Below the pieces are notes generated by a model. That model searched no databases and was not told the DNA's origin. It saw nothing but the letters and a program-made list of their open reading frames with translations. From VRUE01 sp963697805 (GTDB lineage Bacteria; Actinomycetota; Thermoleophilia; Solirubrobacterales; 70-9), in the NCBI GenBank assembly GCA_963697805.1, contig CAVOPB010000002.1, forward strand, positions 806,001 through 870,000: a stretch of 64,000 nucleotides of DNA, written 5' to 3'. This document shows, piece after piece, positions 35,702-44,618 of the stretch (position 1 is its first letter; every line of letters begins with the position of its first letter). Position numbers and translations under genes: made by a program.

Positions 35702-35880
35702 CCGAGGTGGTGTGCGACCTCGTGGCGCAGGGGTGCGCCCGAAAGCGCTCGTCGTCGCCCGCGGTTCATGAGACCGACCGTCGCGAGGTGATCGGGATCG
35801 ACATCGGTGAGGTCGAGTCCGAGGCCTTCTGGGTCGAGCGCTCCGCAGGGGCTTTGGGCGGGACCGTACGACTGCTCAAT
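35702..35880 (+). pseudogene. Fragment of an IS256-family transposase
   Basis: The segment RREVIGIDIGEVESEAFWVE matches the second catalytic region of IS256/MutA transposases (usually REVLGL-DVGDSE-DxxFW), and the preceding residues (VCDLVAQGCARK...VHETD) fit the strand before it. The frame degrades after about 60 codons; both ends and other DDE residues are missing. It marks an older insertion next to an integration junction. Confidence 0.5.
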
Positions 35881-36095
35881 GTCAACTCGAAGCCTATGGA
35901 GGCGTCGGTCCAGATGCCGGGGGCGGATCTCTCAAGCTGCGGCTCTGGCTGCTGGCGCTTTGTCGGACTGCCTCCCGTGCCCGGCTCCGGGCTCGGATCG
36001 AGAGGGACGGTGGGAACGAGGTCACTGTCCCGGCGCTCTGGCGACCGCGTCGCACGGCTGAGACCAGCCATGAGCAGGCTACTGCCGCAGATGCG

Positions 36096-36241
<146 letters not shown>

Positions 36242-36328
36242 GGTATCGGTCCGCCGCTACCACCACCATCGAATCCGAGACTCTTGCCTTGATCACGACG
36301 CGACAGCCGGTGCCGATGCTGGCGCCGG

Positions 36329-36961
36329 TCAGCTCCCGAGCACCCGAACCAGCCCGGCGACCAGCCCTCGCTCGATTGCCCGCGGCGAGGCGGTCGTCAA
36401 GCCTGCGGATCTCTGGCGCGCATACTCCGTCAAGGGGCCCATGAACAGGGCGGAGTAGAGGTCCGGCTCCATCCTGCGGATGTGGCCCGCGCGAGCCTCA
36501 CGCCGGAGCCAGGCGCCGATCGCGTCGCTGTACTGGGCGTAGTGACGCTGTCCGCTCGGGCGATCCCGCTCGACCTCCTCCCAGCGGAGCATAAGTCGCG
36601 TCAGGGCGGGGTGCTCCTCCAGCCAGCGGACGTGGAAGCGAACAAGCAGCTTGATGGAGTCGACGAGGTCGGAGCCCTGCTCGAGGGCGGCGACGATGCC
36701 GGTGAGATACTCGGCCATGGCCTGGCGGACGAGGTGCTCGAAGATGTCCTCCTTGCCGTTGAAGTGATGGTAGATGCTGCCGACGCTCACATCAGCGGCT
36801 TCGCAGATCTCGTCCATCGTGGTGGAAGCCACCCCCTTTTCGTCGAAGCAGCCGAGTGCTGCATCGAGGATCCGTCGGTGCCTTGCCGGTGTGGTGGCCC
36901 ATGACCTGGGCCTTCGCCCCTCTCCACTCGGCTTCGTGGAACGCTTCGCACGTATAGCCAT
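36329..36961 (-). CDS. TetR-family transcriptional regulator
   Basis: The 210-residue protein has the TetR N-terminal HTH (RILDAALGCFDEKGVASTTM, DEICEAADVSVGSIYHHFNG, KEDIFEHLV) and an all-helical ligand domain. It is divergent from the SnoaL-like gene, and an imperfect 26-bp palindrome (36,966-36,991) lies directly at its start. It probably controls itself and that neighbour. The ligand is unknown. Confidence 0.92.
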   Translation of the reverse strand: MAIRAKRSTKPSGEGRRPRSWATTPARHRRILDAALGCFDEKGVASTTMDEICEAADVSVGSIYHHFNGKEDIFEHLVRQAMAEYLTGIVAALEQGSDLVDSIKLLVRFHVRWLEEHPALTRLMLRWEEVERDRPSGQRHYAQYSDAIGAWLRREARAGHIRRMEPDLYSALFMGPLTEYARQRSAGLTTASPRAIERGLVAGLVRVLGS

Positions 36962-36965
36962 TTCT

Positions 36966-36991
36966 AGAGTATAGTTCTAGAATAGGACTCT
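36966..36991. promoter_or_regulatory. Candidate TetR operator
   Basis: An imperfect palindrome, agagtatagttct / agaataggactct, with 9 of 13 positions symmetric, lies in an AT-rich divergent promoter between the TetR gene and the SnoaL-like gene (59-bp spacer). Tctaga half-words occur twice nearby. The position suits autorepression and control of both genes. Confidence 0.5.
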
Positions 36992-37020
36992 ATAAATAGA
37001 CACACCCGGAGGCATTTCCT

Positions 37021-37425
37021 ATGGCTGCAGATCTCACGCGATATCGCCAACTCTCCGATCACGTGCTCTCGAGTTGGAACTCCCAGGACGTCGAGCGGGT
37101 GCTCGCCTGCTACACCGATGATCTCGCCTACCTTGATCCCAACACGCAGGGTCCGGTCATCGGGCGCGAAGCGATGCGCGCCTACCTGACTAGGCTGTTC
37201 GGTCGCTGGACGATGACTTGGGAGGGCGGAGAGCTGCTCCCGCTCGAGGGGACGGACGGTGTAGCGATTCGGTGGTCAGGGACGCTGTCCCCGGCGGGCG
37301 AGAGCCGCTCGGTCGAGATTTCCGGGCTCGACCTTGTGATCCTCGATGGAGACCTCGTCAAGCGGAACGAGGTGTATTTCGACCGCAGCCCGCTGGCCTC
37401 GCTGTTGGCACCGGCGTCCGCCTAA
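37021..37425 (+). CDS. SnoaL-like / NTF2-fold protein
   Basis: The 134-residue protein starts after a CGGAGG ribosome-binding site. RYRQLSDHVLSSWNSQDVER, VLACYTDDLAYLDPNTQG and VIGREAMRAYLTRLFGRW match the SnoaL/nuclear transport factor 2-like fold, used by small polyketide cyclases, isomerases and ketosteroid-type enzymes. The substrate is unknown. Divergent pairing with a TetR gene suggests response to a small molecule. Confidence 0.88.
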   Translation: MAADLTRYRQLSDHVLSSWNSQDVERVLACYTDDLAYLDPNTQGPVIGREAMRAYLTRLFGRWTMTWEGGELLPLEGTDGVAIRWSGTLSPAGESRSVEISGLDLVILDGDLVKRNEVYFDRSPLASLLAPASA

Positions 37426-37529
37426 CCGGGTGCGGAATGTCCCGTCTCCGACGGCTGACCGTCCGGGCGGCCTTTCCCGCGCCAGCGACCTGAACTCCTC
37501 CGAGACCGTGTTCGTCCTCCCCAGTCGGG

Positions 37530-37845
37530 CCCCCCGCGGCCTGTGGTCGACTGAGCGCTTCGCGGCCGCGTCGATCTCCTCCGGTGTAAGAAGCGCCACC
37601 ATCCTCACCGTTGCTGCTCCGGCCGCGTTGACGGCCAGCGCGATTGCGGCCGCGCTCTCTTTGTCGAGGACGTCGGCGATCACGTTGGCATCCGGGTCGC
37701 CGAAGGCGAAATAGAAGCTCTCGAGCTCCCCCCGACGCTCTTGGCGACGTCGGCCACCGCTTCGCGCCTGCTGTTTCCGCCCGCGCTCTGGATTCCCTCG
37801 ATGCCCTCCGCCCGTGCACGAGGCTTCGAGCGGGAACTTGGGCAT
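37530..37845 (-). pseudogene. GYD-domain gene with two frameshifts
   Basis: A good start (AAGGAGG, then ATG at 37845) gives MPKFPLEASCT. The continuation RAEGIEGIQSAGGNSRREAV, ADVAKSVGG is in a second frame, and ELESFYFAFGDPDANVIADV followed by ATVRMVALLTPEEIDAAAKR returns to the first. The three pieces align as one GYD-like domain (~100 residues). The second shift falls in a G5 run. This is either a recently broken gene or two sequencing errors. Confidence 0.65.
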
Positions 37846-37948
37846 GGGCCCCTCCTTTGCGTCGTTCGGTCCCACTGTCTCATTCACCCGGATGCCGAGC
37901 CGCAAAGCTAAGCTGCGGGAGACCGACACGGTCATAGGAAGGAGCAGC

Positions 37949-38170
37949 ATGGGGAAGGGAAATGACAACGACCGGTATGTGGTTCCGCGACCGGGTCAGG
38001 GCTGGGCCGTCGTGAAGGAGGATCACGAGCGTGCTAGTGCCATTAGACGCACGCAGCACGAGGCAATTGACCGCGCAAAGCAGATCACTGGCAACCTGGG
38101 TGGCGGGGAGGTTCGGGTCCAGAACCGCCATGGGAAATTCCGCGAGGGGGAGCGCGGCAAGAAAGACTAG
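37949..38170 (+). CDS. Small DUF2188-type protein, 73 residues
   Basis: The protein MGKGNDNDRYVVPRPGQGWA...DHERASAIRRTQHEAIDRAKQI ends GGEVRVQNRHGKFREGE. The RYVVP-GWAV start and the H/A-rich helix followed by a VRVQNRHGK strand are the DUF2188 pattern. A ribosome-binding site (AGGAAGGAG) precedes the ATG. Function is unknown; members are common in mobile or stress contexts. Confidence 0.8.
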   Translation: MGKGNDNDRYVVPRPGQGWAVVKEDHERASAIRRTQHEAIDRAKQITGNLGGGEVRVQNRHGKFREGERGKKD

Positions 38171-38397
38171 TCGTGCGGTTCCGCGTCCGACGGCGCGAGG
38201 TCGAGTTTGGCTCTGTGGGACGCGGTCGCGCCTGTGGCCGGATGCGAAACCGAAGGTGACAGGTTCGAATCCTGTCGGCGCGCTTCGTTTACTGGCCACA
38301 AACGGCTTCACGCTGGGAAGCCCATAGAGGTCGCCGCACGGAGGTGACAGACCCCGCGCCTTGCCCCCCGCGCGGCAGAACACCTCGCTGTGCGGGC
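38171..38397 (+). other. Decayed integration junction with tRNA 3'-half-like sequence
   Basis: At 38,248-38,282 the sequence gaaaccgaaggtgacaggtt, then cgaatcctgtcggcgcgc, has a complete T arm (acagg/cctgt) and a 3' acceptor-like end but no 5' half. The frame running into it (RGRVWLCGTRSRLWPDAKPK then VTGSNPVGAL) looks like an integrase 3' end. The tRNA may be an Arg species, different from the fMet site. Confidence 0.5.
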
Positions 38398-38516
38398 TGT
38401 GCGCGCACACCTGCACAGCCCCCAAGGGCACGGAGGCCCCTCCGAGCCCGCTCCAGCTACTCGGATGTTCAGAGACCCCGAGGAATTCACGGGAAGGCGC
38501 TTCCGTGGCCTCGGAG
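38398..38516 (+). repeat. Dispersed hairpin repeat family 'D', copy 2
   Basis: Shares the left block tgtgcgcgcacacctgcac and the core ending ccgtggcctcggag (38,459-38,516) with copy 1. The hairpin is cacgggaa / ttccgtg with one mismatch-tolerant loop. Confidence 0.7.
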
Positions 38517-38672
38517 TTGGGTGGCCGTCAGGTGTCAGGTGCGAGCAGAGAAGATGCCTAACCGCACCGACCACCTCGATCTGGACGCTGTCGAATCGCT
38601 GGTCGCGTTGAGCCTTGAGCTGTCGAGGTCGTCGTCACGGTTACTGAGGTGCCGTCGCGTAACGTCCCCACG

Positions 38673-39395
38673 ATGCCGTTACTCAATCGCCTCAGCCGCC
38701 AGGCTCGCTCCGGCGTCGAGCTAGCCGGCGCTGCGTGGCCGCAGTTCCTTCGCCCACTAGCGCTCGAGCTCGCATCACACCGGCCGATTCGCGAGGTGCT
38801 CCCCGGCGTCCACCACTGGACAGCGATCCACCCGAGGATCAGGCTGCCCGTTGACTCCTACTACATCGAGCCCGCCCGGGTCGTCCTCGACCCGATGGTG
38901 CCGCGGGAGGGCCTCGAGTGGTTCGAGCGGCGAGAGACCCCAGGCCAGATTGTCCTCACCAACCGCCACCATCTCCGCCACAGCGAGCGCTTCGCGGAGA
39001 CCTTCGGATGCCCGATTCGTTGCAGCGACGCCGGCTTGCACGAGTTCAAGGACGGCCCTAAGGTCGAGGGCTTCGCGTTCGGGGAGGAGCTAGCGCCGGG
39101 GATCACCGCGCACCAGCTGGGGGCCATCTGCCCGGACGACACCGCGATACACATCCAGACCGCCGGCGAGGGCGCGGTTGCGTTCGCCGACGGCCTCACG
39201 CGCCCCCGCGGCGGGGGACTTACGTTCGTGCCGGGATTCTTGATGGGCGATGATCCCTCGGCGGTGCGGGCTGGACTGCGGGAGTCGCTACGCCGGCTGC
39301 TCGACCTCGATTTCGACAGTCTCTTGTTCGCGCATGGCGAGCCGCTGGTCGGCGGCGGCAGGGTCGCGCTGCGTGATTTCGTCGCAGCTGGATGA
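38673..39395 (+). CDS. Metallo-beta-lactamase-fold-like protein with altered metal motif
   Basis: From the ATG at 38673 the 240-residue protein includes LPGVHHWTAIHPRIRLPVDS, then YYIEPARVVLDPMV, an MBL-like two-strand start. The metal motif is NRHHLRHSERFAE instead of HxHxDH. Later segments IHIQTAGEGAVAFADGL and LLFAHGEPLVGGGRVALRDF correspond to the last MBL strands with His. It may bind metal differently or not at all. A GTG 24 bp upstream is an alternative start. Confidence 0.7.
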   Translation: MPLLNRLSRQARSGVELAGAAWPQFLRPLALELASHRPIREVLPGVHHWTAIHPRIRLPVDSYYIEPARVVLDPMVPREGLEWFERRETPGQIVLTNRHHLRHSERFAETFGCPIRCSDAGLHEFKDGPKVEGFAFGEELAPGITAHQLGAICPDDTAIHIQTAGEGAVAFADGLTRPRGGGLTFVPGFLMGDDPSAVRAGLRESLRRLLDLDFDSLLFAHGEPLVGGGRVALRDFVAAG

Positions 39396-39496
39396 CCTGC
39401 CGCGCCGCCCTGCACCGCCTGAACGGGGGAGGCTCTCGTTGAGATCCATGGTGTAGCCGGCGACAGGGGCGCCGGCCCTCAACCCTCGCTCGGCTA

Positions 39497-39552
39497 CTCA
39501 GACACTCGGAGATATCGAGGAATCCATGGGAAGCGCTCCCGTGGCCTCGGAG
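39497..39552 (+). repeat. Dispersed hairpin repeat family 'D', copy 3
   Basis: Core copy only, with hairpin ccatggga / tcccgtgg around agcgc (39,524-39,544); the downstream ggcggggatatcgggcg is also shared with copy 1 (ggcggggttatcgggcg). It lies in the 380-bp gap after the MBL-like gene. Confidence 0.75.
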
Positions 39553-39706
39553 GGGTATCCGAAGGCGGGGATATCGGGCGCGGGGGTTCGAGGTTGCGCA
39601 CGGAGCCGGCCAGCGATAGCGCTGCGCCGCTTCAGCTGGACGCCCGCAAGCGCCAGCGCCTGACCAAGGCAAGATGGACATGACATATACAGAAGGAGGC
39701 GAGTTG

Positions 39707-39785
39707 ATGAACCACGAGCCCGGATCGCTGCCGATGCGAACCGACCTTGTTGCCTCCGCGGACGGCACGCCGATCGCTACCGGTG
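39707..39785 (+). pseudogene. 5' stub of an alpha/beta-hydrolase-like gene
   Basis: A strong ribosome-binding site (AGAAGGAGG) precedes ATG at 39707 and the peptide MNHEPGSLPMRTDLVASADG-TPIA, which looks like the first strand of an alpha/beta hydrolase. The frame then runs into the 3' end of the convergent FAD gene with no hydrolase body, so the gene was cut off here by rearrangement. Confidence 0.4.
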
Positions 39786-41057
39786 GTCTGGCGGCCCCTG
39801 CTGCCAGGGCTCGACTCCTAGCCGTCTGGTCAGATCCACCGCAGAGCGGATCGCGTCCTCGTGCAGGCCGTAGCCAAAATAGCTGCCGCAGTAGTAGGTG
39901 TTCTTCACGCCGTTCAGCTCTGGCAGTCGGGCGGTGGTGGCGCAGGAGCGGAAATCGAAGATCGGCGTTCGCAGCACGGTATCGAGCTCGATGTGATCCT
40001 CGCGGATCGGAAAGTTCGGGTGCTGCGAGGCGATCAGGTCGCACGTGTCCGGGACGGATGGCTCGAACCACAGGGCCCCGTTCACCGAGGTCGAGAAACC
40101 GCCGTCCCGCCGACGGTAGAGGAAGGTGTAGGCCTGCATGAGCTCGCGCTGCGGGAATGCGGTGTAATCGCGGTGCACCACCAGCCGGCCGTCCTTATAG
40201 CGCCAGGCGGAGAGCAGCTCCCGCTCGAGCGGTGTCGGGGCCTCGAGCAGATCCAACGCCTGATCGGGATTACAGGCGAAGATCACCTTGTCGAAGCTTG
40301 CCTCGCCACCGCCGGCAAACGCGACACGGACTCGGTCCTCGTCGCGGCGCACGGCCCGGATCCGGGCCCTACGCACGATCCGCCCACCGAAGGCCCGCGC
40401 CAGGGCGGATACGTAGCTCCTCGTTCCCCCCGGGAGGGTGCGCACCGAATAGATCGCCTTCGGTGACATGAGGTCGTTGTGAACTGCGATCTTCCCGAAG
40501 AAGAACCGCGCTGGCGCCTCCAACACCTCCTCGGCGCTCATCGAGGACAGGAGACAAAGCGCGCAGATGAGGATCGTCTCTGCGTCACCGCTGATGCGCG
40601 GGAGGAGGCGCAAGGCCTCGCGCACGGTGAGATCGCCGAACCCAGCCTCCTTCTGGATCCTCCGAGCCGCAGCCAGCCCGCGCGACAGCTCCCAGAACGG
40701 CCGCAGCTGCGAGGGTCGCAGGATCCGGAAGCGCTGGGCGCGCAGCCCCTGAAGGCTCGGCGTGACGTAGATGCCCTGCCGAGTGTCGAGATCGTGGAAG
40801 CTCATATACGTGCCTGCCGAGGAACGGGTGACAATCCCGAGCTCGGCGAGGAGGCGGAAGAAGTGCTCGTAACCGGCTCGGCCGAACGCGGCGACCGCGA
40901 TGTCGAGTTGCTGTCCGTCCCGCCCCGCGTAGGTGTACGCATTGCCGCCCAGGCGGGGCTCCTTCTCAAACAGCGTCATCTCGAATTGCCGTCCCAGCAG
41001 GTAGCCGGAGGCTAGCCCGGCAACTCCACCTCCGATGACGGCGATGCGCTTGCTCAT
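39777..41057 (-). CDS. FAD/NAD(P)-binding amine-oxidase-like oxidoreductase
   Basis: From ATG 41057 the 426-residue protein starts MSKRIAVIGGGVAGLASGYL with the dinucleotide-binding GxGxxG and the FAD ribose Glu (FEKEPRLGGNAYTY). It also has PGGTRSYVSALARAF and a C-terminal NTYYCGSYFGYGLHEDAI, the FAD-binding end of COG2907-type proteins. Homologues often sit beside cyclopropane-fatty-acid synthase genes; none is nearby here. The substrate may be a lipid, but this is inference. Confidence 0.85.
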   Translation of the reverse strand: MSKRIAVIGGGVAGLASGYLLGRQFEMTLFEKEPRLGGNAYTYAGRDGQQLDIAVAAFGRAGYEHFFRLLAELGIVTRSSAGTYMSFHDLDTRQGIYVTPSLQGLRAQRFRILRPSQLRPFWELSRGLAAARRIQKEAGFGDLTVREALRLLPRISGDAETILICALCLLSSMSAEEVLEAPARFFFGKIAVHNDLMSPKAIYSVRTLPGGTRSYVSALARAFGGRIVRRARIRAVRRDEDRVRVAFAGGGEASFDKVIFACNPDQALDLLEAPTPLERELLSAWRYKDGRLVVHRDYTAFPQRELMQAYTFLYRRRDGGFSTSVNGALWFEPSVPDTCDLIASQHPNFPIREDHIELDTVLRTPIFDFRSCATTARLPELNGVKNTYYCGSYFGYGLHEDAIRSAVDLTRRLGVEPWQQGPPDHR

Positions 41058-41263
41058 CTGGCCATCGATGGACGGATTATGAGCCGTGCTCGGCGTCTGA
41101 GGTTGGTTGCGGCTCGACCGGGACGCCCAAGGTCGACTAGGCCCCGGCACCAAGCAGGAGGTCACTGGTCGAGCCCGATGCGGCCCACTCTCTCGAATCC
41201 TCTGCTGTGCGGACGCAGGCGACGATAGGCTTGTCCATCCGCTGCCACTCGCGGAAGGGCTCG

Positions 41264-41713
41264 ATGGCACACATGGACGGCACCGCCAGCGCAGAGATCG
41301 ACGCGTCCATCGATGAGGTGTGGGCGGTGGTGGAGGACGTGCTCACGGCGCCCGACTGGCAGGGCGGGCTGGTGGCGATGTCGGCGCTGGAGCGGGACGA
41401 CACCGGGCGCCCGAGCTTGGTGGAGAGCGAGAGTGACATCAAGGTCAGGCACGTCAAGACGCTGGTTCGATTCAGCTACGAACCGCCCACGCGGCTTTCC
41501 TGGGCGCAGGAGAAGGGCGACCTCAAGTCGTTCGAGGGCTCCTGGACGTTGGAGGATCTGGGCGATGGGCGGACGCGAGCGACGTACACCCTGGACGGCG
41601 ATCCGGGACGGGTGATTGGAATGCTCATCCGCGGTCCGGTCGAGACCGCGGTCCGCGCGATGCTGGTCAACGCCCGCCCGGGCGAGCTAAAGGCGCGCGT
41701 TGAGAGCGCCTGA
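41264..41713 (+). CDS. SRPBCC-family protein, paralogue 1
   Basis: The 149-residue START/SRPBCC fold protein (TASAEIDASIDEVWAVVEDV, LTAPDWQGGLVAM, YEPPTRLSWAQEKGDLKSFE, GSWTLEDLGDGRTRATYTL) matches the protein at 53,047-53,496 along its whole length, with the same end (NARPGELKxRVE). This fold binds hydrophobic ligands in a central cavity. The chosen ATG aligns with the paralogue's start. The pair indicates duplication across the accessory region. Confidence 0.85.
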   Translation: MAHMDGTASAEIDASIDEVWAVVEDVLTAPDWQGGLVAMSALERDDTGRPSLVESESDIKVRHVKTLVRFSYEPPTRLSWAQEKGDLKSFEGSWTLEDLGDGRTRATYTLDGDPGRVIGMLIRGPVETAVRAMLVNARPGELKARVESA

Positions 41714-42110
41714 CCTGGGTCGTGAGCTGTTTGCCGCCGACGAAAGGGATGAATGTCGTCCGCCCGCGCGTCCGAGTGGAGGTCTTCGGGCACAGGACGC
41801 TCATACCCATTCAGCACTCCTCGGCCGTTGATAGGGCGGTGAGCCCCGTCACCATCCGCAGTGTGGTCGCCCCGCCGCCCCGTTGTCGTGTGGGACCGGC
41901 AAGGCAGGTGGAAGGGAACTGCGTTCCTTCCACATTCGCGCTGAGACCCGGCTCCCCTCATCGCCAGCTAGATCGACCCATCGGCCACGATTTCAATCAC
42001 CAGCGCCAGGCATGTCGCGCTCATAGCACGTTCCGGACACCTGCCTCATCGGCCTCCTGCCGCTTCCGCTTAGTCGATGAAGGGCTCGGAGGCATCCCCT
42101 GCAGACGGGC
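41714..42110. other. Intergenic region, nothing recognised
   Basis: About 400 bp with lower coding signal and no recognisable product on either strand; presumably it contains the promoter of the MalY/PatB-amidohydrolase pair. Confidence 0.4.
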
Positions 42111-43286
42111 ATGACAGAGTTCGGGCCGATGTCGACGACCCTCAATCCCGAGCTGACCGAGATCTCGATCGACCGCTTGCGGCTCCGGCACAGCGCCAAG
42201 TGGGCCCGCTACCCGGCCGACGTGCTGCCCGCCTGGGTCGCTGAGATGGACTTCCCGCTTGCCGAGCCGGTCAAGCTGGCGCTGGCCGAGGCTGTGCAGC
42301 TTGACGACTGCGGCTACGCCTCGCCACAGGAGCTGGGGTTGGCCGAGGCCTTCGCCAGCTTTGCCGAGGACCGCTTGGAGTGGAGCCTGGATCCGCAGAC
42401 GGTCTCCCCCAGCTCCGATGTGGTCGGCGCGATCACGGCGGTGTTGCGGGCGATCGCGGAACCGGGTGAGCGCGTCGTCATCAACACCCCCGTCTACCAT
42501 CCCTTCTTCGCCGTGATCGAAGAGCTCGGATGCGAGCTGGCCGAGGCGCCGCTTGTTGCCGGCGAGCTCGATCCCGAAGCGATCGAGCGGCGTTTCGCCG
42601 AGGGCGCAGTCGCCCTGATTCTCTGCAGCCCCCACAACCCCACCGGCGCCGTTCCGGGCCGGGAGCAGCTGGCCGCGATCGCCGACGCGGCGGCGCGCCA
42701 CGGCGCCTGGGTGCTCGCGGACGAGATCCACGCGCCGCTGGCCCTTCCCGGCGCCCGGCATGTGCCGTTCCTCACCGTCTCCGAGGCCGCGGCGGAGCGG
42801 GGCATCGCATTCTGCTCGGCGTCGAAGACGTTCAACGTTGCCGGCCTGCACTGCGCCCAGATCGTCACCGCTTCCGAGAAGGCGGCCGAGGTGATCGGGA
42901 GGCTGCCGTTCAGCGCCACCCATTGCGGCCATCTGGGCGAGATCGCCGCCGTCGCCGCCTTCGGCGACGGCGGGCCGTGGCTCGACGATGTGATCGCAGT
43001 GCTCGACCACAACCGCGGCCTGCTGGCGGAACTTCTGGCTGAGTATCTGCCCGAGGTCGGCTGCGCGCAGCCCCAGGCCGGCTACCTTGCCTGGCTCGAT
43101 CTGCGCGCGCTCGATCTCGGCGAGGACCCCTCCCTGGCGATCCTGGAGCAAGGCAAGGTGGCGCTCAGCCCGGGGCCGACCTTCGGCCGCCAGGGTGCCG
43201 GCTTCGCGCGGCTGAACATCGGCACCTCACCGGCGCTGCTCGAGCAGGCGGTCGAGGGAATCGTCAGAGTTGCCGGCCGTGGCTGA
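42111..43286 (+). CDS. MalY/PatB-type PLP-dependent cystathionine beta-lyase/aminotransferase
   Basis: The 391-residue fold-type I PLP enzyme has LPAWVAEMDFPLAEPVKLAL at the N-terminus (MalY/PatB signature), VINTPVYHPFFAVIEELGCE, LCSPHNPTGAVPGREQL, DEIHAPLALPGARHVPF and the Schiff-base lysine in CSASKTFNVAGLHCAQ. Such enzymes cleave C-S bonds (cystathionine and other S-conjugates). The next gene overlaps its end, so they form an operon. A GST gene lies 1.2 kb further along; a role in processing sulfur conjugates is possible but speculative. Confidence 0.92.
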   Translation: MTEFGPMSTTLNPELTEISIDRLRLRHSAKWARYPADVLPAWVAEMDFPLAEPVKLALAEAVQLDDCGYASPQELGLAEAFASFAEDRLEWSLDPQTVSPSSDVVGAITAVLRAIAEPGERVVINTPVYHPFFAVIEELGCELAEAPLVAGELDPEAIERRFAEGAVALILCSPHNPTGAVPGREQLAAIADAAARHGAWVLADEIHAPLALPGARHVPFLTVSEAAAERGIAFCSASKTFNVAGLHCAQIVTASEKAAEVIGRLPFSATHCGHLGEIAAVAAFGDGGPWLDDVIAVLDHNRGLLAELLAEYLPEVGCAQPQAGYLAWLDLRALDLGEDPSLAILEQGKVALSPGPTFGRQGAGFARLNIGTSPALLEQAVEGIVRVAGRG

Positions 43287-44442
43287 CGTCGCCGCTGGGC
43301 CGAACCGTAAGGAGCCGGAGGAGGGGCCGCTCGAGCTCGAGTCGCGACGATGGCTGGAAGCGGTCGAGCGCGAGGCCGGACCGCTCTCGCTCTTCGACGC
43401 CCACACCCACTTTGGGCGCAACGACCCCGACGGCTACCAGCAGGAGCCGGAGGAGTTGCTGGCGACGATGGAGCGGGCCGGTGCGCGCGCCGTCGCCTTC
43501 CCGATGCACGAGCCCGGCGGATATCCACCGGCCAACGACGAGGGGCGTGCCCTGGCCGAGGCCTCGGGCGGCCGCCTGGTGTACTTCTGCCGAGTCGATC
43601 CCCATCGCGATGCGCTGGCCGAGGCCAGGCGCTGTCTCGACGCTGGCGCTCGCGGCATCAAGCTGCATCCCCGCGCCGAGCAGTTCGCCATGCACGAGCC
43701 CGCGGTCGAGGAGCTGGTGTCACTGGCAAACGAACGGCGGGTCCCAGTCCTGATCCACGCCGGCCGCGGCATCCCCGCTTTGGGGCGCGACACAGTCCAC
43801 CTCGCCGAGCGCCACCCGGGCGCCCACCTGATCCTCGCCCACGCGGCGGTCAGCGACATCGCCTGGCTGTGGCGGCTGATGCCGAGGTATCCGAACCTGC
43901 TCATCGACACCTCCTGGTGGAACCCGGCCGATCTGATCGCGCTCTTCTGCCTTGTGCCCCCAGGCCAGATCCTCTGGGCCAGCGATTCTCCGTACGGGGA
44001 GCCCCTCGGCGCCGCCCCGCTGCACCTCCGTTGCGCTCTGGCAGCCGGCCTCGACCGCGTGGCGATCGCCTCAATCGCTGGCGGCCAGATCGAGCGCATC
44101 CTGGCCGGAGAAGACCCGGCCGACGCCGGTCCGCCGCCTGGCCCTCCCGGCCCGCTCGACCCATCGATGGAGCGGGTCTGCTCCCACCTGCTGACCGCGG
44201 TCGGCCGCGCTTTCGCCGGGGGCGACGTGACCGAGTCGGTGGCGCTGGCCCGCCTCGCCTGCGACATCGAGGGAGAGCATGGCGCTGTCGGTGAGGAGGT
44301 GATCCGTCTGCTCGGCCTTGCCGAACGCCACCACGGCCCACCGCCACCCGGACGCCGCATCCCACCCTCGATGTGGTTGTTGGTCCTCGCGCTCTGCGTG
44401 GCCCGAACGCCCGACGTGGCGTTGCCCGAACGCTCCGCGTAG
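43270..44442 (+). CDS. Amidohydrolase-family (TIM-barrel) protein
   Basis: The 390-residue protein has the metal motif LSLFDAHTHFG (HxH), GARGIKLHPRAEQF, VPVLIHAGRG, HLILAHAAVSDIAWL and the late Asp in ILWASDSPYGEP. These are the amidohydrolase-2 family residues for one divalent metal, used by decarboxylases and hydrolases. The TTG at 43270 overlaps the preceding gene; GTG at 43279 is an alternative start. The last ~110 residues (from PPPGPPGPLD) form an extra helical domain. Confidence 0.85.
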   Translation: MPAVADVAAGPNRKEPEEGPLELESRRWLEAVEREAGPLSLFDAHTHFGRNDPDGYQQEPEELLATMERAGARAVAFPMHEPGGYPPANDEGRALAEASGGRLVYFCRVDPHRDALAEARRCLDAGARGIKLHPRAEQFAMHEPAVEELVSLANERRVPVLIHAGRGIPALGRDTVHLAERHPGAHLILAHAAVSDIAWLWRLMPRYPNLLIDTSWWNPADLIALFCLVPPGQILWASDSPYGEPLGAAPLHLRCALAAGLDRVAIASIAGGQIERILAGEDPADAGPPPGPPGPLDPSMERVCSHLLTAVGRAFAGGDVTESVALARLACDIEGEHGAVGEEVIRLLGLAERHHGPPPPGRRIPPSMWLLVLALCVARTPDVALPERSA

Positions 44443-44618
44443 CAGTGGAGCGACGTCAGCTGTCAGGGCGCAGCGAAGGTGCAGTGCGGTTGGGCTCAAC
44501 TAGGCAGACCGCACGGGCGCTCGCGCCCCGCGGCGGTGCACACACGAGCGGGCTGAGTCGCATGCGGGCGCCTCTGATCGAGTTCCCGGCAGGTGACGAC
44601 CGAGGATGATCCAGTCAG

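Noticed and set aside
38248..38282. Functional tRNA at 38.2 kb
   Set aside because: Only the T arm and 3' acceptor-like end are present; no D arm or 5' acceptor strand pairs with it.
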